From positions 1 to 7,571 of the forward strand of contig CALMOL010000063.1 of the NCBI GenBank assembly GCA_937871685.1: a DNA stretch of 7,571 bases, read 5' to 3'. Positions 5,113 through 7,571 of the stretch are shown in pieces (position 1 is the first letter of the stretch; each line of letters starts with the position of its first letter). Made by a program: the position numbers and the translations under genes. The DNA is from an uncultured Verrucomicrobiota bacterium. Lineage in GTDB: Bacteria > Verrucomicrobiota > Verrucomicrobiia > Chthoniobacterales > SZAS-18. Below the pieces are notes generated by a model. It saw nothing but the letters and a program-made list of their open reading frames with translations. It searched no databases and had not been told where the DNA came from.

Positions 5113-7485
5113 TTACGCCAGCAGCTTCTCGGCGGTGATGGGCAGGCGGCGCACGCGCCGGCCGGTGGCGTGGAAGACGGCGTTGGCCACGGCGGCGGCG
5201 GAGCCGGTGGTGCCGATCTCGCCCACGCCCTTAGCGCCCAGGGGGCTGATGTATTGGTCGTTTTCCTCGACGAAGTGTGTCTCGATGTTCGGCAGCACGG
5301 CGCACTGCGGCAGGTGGTAGTCGGCGAAGTTCGTGGAGACGAGCCGGCCGGTGTTGGGGTCGCTCACGGCCTCCTCGGTCAAGGCGAAGCCGATGCCGAA
5401 AGCCATGCCGCCCATCGCCTGGCTTTGCGCCAGCTTGGGGTTGAGGATGCGACCCGCGCCGAAGACGCCCAGGGCGCGCGTCACTTCCACGCGGCAGGTT
5501 GCGCGGTGGACGCGCACTTCGATGAAGTTGGCCCCGTAGGTGAAGATGTGCTTGTCGGGTCCATTGGGACCGAGCGTGCGAGTGGTGCCCTTGGCGATAA
5601 TGTCGAGGTCGGCCGGCTTGGAATTGAGCGGAAAATATTCGCCCTCGGCCTCGACAAATGACAGGCCGTGCCGGCCCAGCAGGCTCTCGAACGATTCGCC
5701 GCGGCCACGCTCGCCGCGGCAGAACAGGCCGCCGCGCATGATCGCGATCTCGTTTTCCGGGCAGCCGTGCAGGGGCGAGGTGGAATCGGCGGTGGCGAGA
5801 GCGATGAGCTTGCGCCGCAGGTTCGCGCCGGCAGCCTGCACGGCCGAGCCGACCGACACCGCGCCGCGCGACGCGCCCGAGACCGGCGCGGGCGGGAAGT
5901 CCGTGTCGCCCATCTCGAAGCGCGCCAGCACCACGGGCAGGCCGAGCGAATCGGCCACGATCTGCGTGAGCGCGGTAATGCTGCCCTGGCCAATCTCTTG
6001 CGTGGCCGCCTGCCCGACGGCGATGCCCTCGGCGAGCAGCTTCACGCGGGCGCGCACCGGCGACATCATCGTCGGGTAAATGGCCGAGGACATGCCGGTG
6101 CCGTAGGACCATTCGCCCTCGACCCGCGCGCCGGGCTCTGGCGGGCGCTGGTCCCAGCCGAAGCGCCGCGCGCCCTCCTCGTAGCAGCGCAGGAGCGCGT
6201 TGGTGGACCAGGGGCGGCCGGTCTCGGGATGGACGGCGGCGTAGTTGCGCCGGCGCAGCTCGATGGGATCGAGGCCGAGCTTGTGGGCCAGCTCGTCCAG
6301 CGCGCTTTCCAGCGCGAACATGCCGATGGCCTCGCCCGGCGCGCGCATCCGGCAGGGCGTGGCGACGTGGCAGCGGAAGACGGCCTGGCGGGTGCGCAGG
6401 CTGGGGCACGCGTAGAGGATCTTCGTCATCTCCACGGCGGCGGGAATGTCCACGTCGCTCATGGAGGTGGGCGACACGGCGTCGTGCAGGAGCACGGTGA
6501 GCCGGCCGTCGCGCGTGGCGCCGGCGGTGAGGCGCTGGCGCATGGGGGCGCGGTAGCCCATGCCGTGGAACATCTGCTCGCGGTTGAGGAAGAGCTTCAC
6601 CGGCACGCCGAATTTCCGCGCCGCCGCGGCCGCGATCATGGTGTGCGGCCAGGTGAAGCACTTCGCGCCGAAGCCGCCGCCCACGTAGTGCGCGACCACG
6701 CGGATGTTTTCCAGCGGCAGGCCGAGCACGCGCGCGAGCGCGTTGCGCACGCCGAGGATGTGCTGGGTGGAATCATAAACCGTGAGCCGGTCCCCGGCCG
6801 CGGGCACGGCGATGGTGGCGCCGATCTCGATGGGGCTCTGGTAAATCGGGGGCGTGTCGAAGACGCCGCCCGCCGTCACCTCGGCCGCGGCGAGGCCGGC
6901 GTCGGGATTCTCGCGCACGGTGTTGATGCCCTTGGCGAGGAATTCCGGCAGCTCGCGCGGGGCGAGGTCGCCGGCGCTGGGGCCGCCCGCCTCGGGCTTT
7001 TCCTGCTGCGCGTCCACGCGCACCTCGGGCAGGGAGCCGATCTCCTGCGGCGGGACGTTGCTTGCCAGACAGCCCTCGAAGGTGACGGCCGGCCGCTCCT
7101 CGTATTCGACGCGCAGCGCGCCCAGCGCGCGGCCGGCCGCCTCGATGCTCGCGGCCACCACGCAGGCGACATATTGGCCTTCATGCAGGATCTCGTCGCT
7201 CTGCATGGGCAAGAGCTTGGTGCCGGCGGTGCCGAGCGGGAACGTTTGGATGTCGCTGCCCAGGCGCGGCATGTTCCGGTGCGTGAGCACGCCCGCCACG
7301 CCGGGGATGGCCTCGGCGGCGGCGGTGTCGATCTCCCGCACGCGGCCGTGGGCGATGCGGCTGCCGAGCAGCAGCGCGATGTGCAGGCCGGGGACGTGGA
7401 CCTCGGCCGCGTAGCGCGCGGCGCCGGTGACCTTGGCCGCGCCTTCCACGCGGGAAACGGGTTGGCCGATGCTGGGGGAAATCAT
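5113..7485 (-). CDS. Xanthine dehydrogenase/aldehyde oxidoreductase family, molybdopterin-binding large subunit
   Basis: This is the 790-residue catalytic subunit of a three-part molybdenum hydroxylase that oxidises an aldehyde or N-heterocycle and passes electrons to 2Fe-2S and FAD subunits. The N-terminal a/b hammerhead domain (about 1-140) opens with IGQPVSRVEGAAKVTGAARY. Cofactor and active-site landmarks then follow: GGGFGAK (269-275), MRAPGEA (380-386), ATQEIGQGS (494-502), GGMAFGIGFAL (692-702) and GAKGVGEIG (750-758). Glu756 is the conserved catalytic base, matching Glu692 of E. coli PaoC as I recall it. No signal peptide is seen; in Pao-type enzymes the Tat signal is on the small subunit. 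It is longer than PaoC (732), mainly through a hydrophilic Pro/Glu-rich stretch at about 145-195. The ATG overlaps the previous gene's TGA (ATGA) and has no Shine-Dalgarno of its own, so translation is probably coupled. The usual EPH motif reads EIG (220-222), and the position of PaoC Arg440 appears to be Tyr470. The substrate cannot be named. Confidence 0.95.
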   Translation of the reverse strand: MISPSIGQPVSRVEGAAKVTGAARYAAEVHVPGLHIALLLGSRIAHGRVREIDTAAAEAIPGVAGVLTHRNMPRLGSDIQTFPLGTAGTKLLPMQSDEILHEGQYVACVVAASIEAAGRALGALRVEYEERPAVTFEGCLASNVPPQEIGSLPEVRVDAQQEKPEAGGPSAGDLAPRELPEFLAKGINTVRENPDAGLAAAEVTAGGVFDTPPIYQSPIEIGATIAVPAAGDRLTVYDSTQHILGVRNALARVLGLPLENIRVVAHYVGGGFGAKCFTWPHTMIAAAAARKFGVPVKLFLNREQMFHGMGYRAPMRQRLTAGATRDGRLTVLLHDAVSPTSMSDVDIPAAVEMTKILYACPSLRTRQAVFRCHVATPCRMRAPGEAIGMFALESALDELAHKLGLDPIELRRRNYAAVHPETGRPWSTNALLRCYEEGARRFGWDQRPPEPGARVEGEWSYGTGMSSAIYPTMMSPVRARVKLLAEGIAVGQAATQEIGQGSITALTQIVADSLGLPVVLARFEMGDTDFPPAPVSGASRGAVSVGSAVQAAGANLRRKLIALATADSTSPLHGCPENEIAIMRGGLFCRGERGRGESFESLLGRHGLSFVEAEGEYFPLNSKPADLDIIAKGTTRTLGPNGPDKHIFTYGANFIEVRVHRATCRVEVTRALGVFGAGRILNPKLAQSQAMGGMAFGIGFALTEEAVSDPNTGRLVSTNFADYHLPQCAVLPNIETHFVEENDQYISPLGAKGVGEIGTTGSAAAVANAVFHATGRRVRRLPITAEKLLA

Positions 7486-7571
7486 GACTGGGAGGAAAGG
7501 AGCCGGGCGAGCACATGCGGCAGGCCGCGGCGCAGGAGCGCGACCTTGTGCGCGTTCTGCGCCAGCGGCCG
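7482..7571 (-). CDS. C-terminal end of probable FAD-binding subunit of the same molybdenum hydroxylase (5' truncated by window edge)
   Basis: Reading inward from the right edge on the minus strand gives an uninterrupted 29-codon frame ending in TGA at 7484-7482. It begins RPLAQNAHKVALLRR and ends LARLLSSQS. The N-A-x-K-V-x-L-x-R-R pattern followed by a hydrophobic helix resembles the last helix of the CO-dehydrogenase-flavoprotein C-terminal domain. The stop overlaps the large-subunit ATG by four bases, and an FAD subunit immediately upstream of the Mo subunit is the standard order in paoABC-like operons. That the frame is coding is well supported by the overlap and composition. Its identity rests on a short tail plus context, so it is an inference. 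Confidence 0.72.
   Translation of the reverse strand, partial: RPLAQNAHKVALLRRGLPHVLARLLSSQS

Noticed and set aside
5231..6661. A 476-codon minus-strand open frame inside the molybdenum-subunit gene, out of frame
   Set aside because: Its translation is Arg/His/Pro/Ala-rich without motifs. The real frame covers the same bases with conserved cofactor-binding motifs.
1..7571. tRNA, rRNA, CRISPR, insertion sequence, attachment site or defence/phage gene
   Set aside because: I scanned for tRNA-like arms, regularly spaced repeats, transposase-like proteins and terminal inverted repeats, and saw none.

Overview
The window is GC-rich (mostly high-GC third codon positions) and fits a Verrucomicrobiota bacterium, most likely of the Opitutaceae type. 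This is inferred from three things seen together: a large beta-strand-repeat protein with a PEP-CTERM sorting tail, a regulator that joins a LacI-like sensor domain to an AraC-type DNA-binding domain, and frequent starts with weak or no Shine-Dalgarno sequence. I could not test the taxonomy by a search.

Layout, left to right. Positions 1-218 (+) hold the last 72 codons, including the stop, of an AraC-family regulator cut by the window edge. A 202-bp convergent gap follows, with an imperfect inverted repeat. Positions 421-3444 (-) encode a secreted 1007-aa autotransporter-type beta-strand repeat protein with a PEP-CTERM tail. A 175-bp gap upstream of it carries a perfect 7-bp-arm inverted repeat. 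Positions 3620-4804 (-) encode a 394-aa XylR-type regulator. A 308-bp gap upstream of it holds a candidate terminator, a 9-bp direct repeat with 30-bp spacing and the presumed regulator promoter. Positions 5113-7485 (-) encode the molybdopterin-binding large subunit of a xanthine dehydrogenase/aldehyde oxidoreductase-family enzyme. Positions 7482-7571 (-) hold the last 29 codons of a further gene, best read as the FAD-binding subunit; its stop overlaps the large-subunit start as ATGA.

How the genes relate. The two right-hand genes are clearly one operon, in the order FAD subunit then Mo subunit, as in paoABC; a 2Fe-2S subunit would be expected just outside the window. The XylR-type regulator and the PEP-CTERM protein lie downstream on the same strand, but the gaps are long enough for separate promoters, and no sugar-catabolic gene adjoins the regulator. 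I see no functional link between the oxidoreductase and the surface protein. No RNA gene, mobile element, CRISPR array or phage-like gene was found. This is mostly an ordinary chromosomal region; the points most worth checking are the non-coding repeats next to the regulator and the altered substrate-pocket residues of the oxidoreductase.
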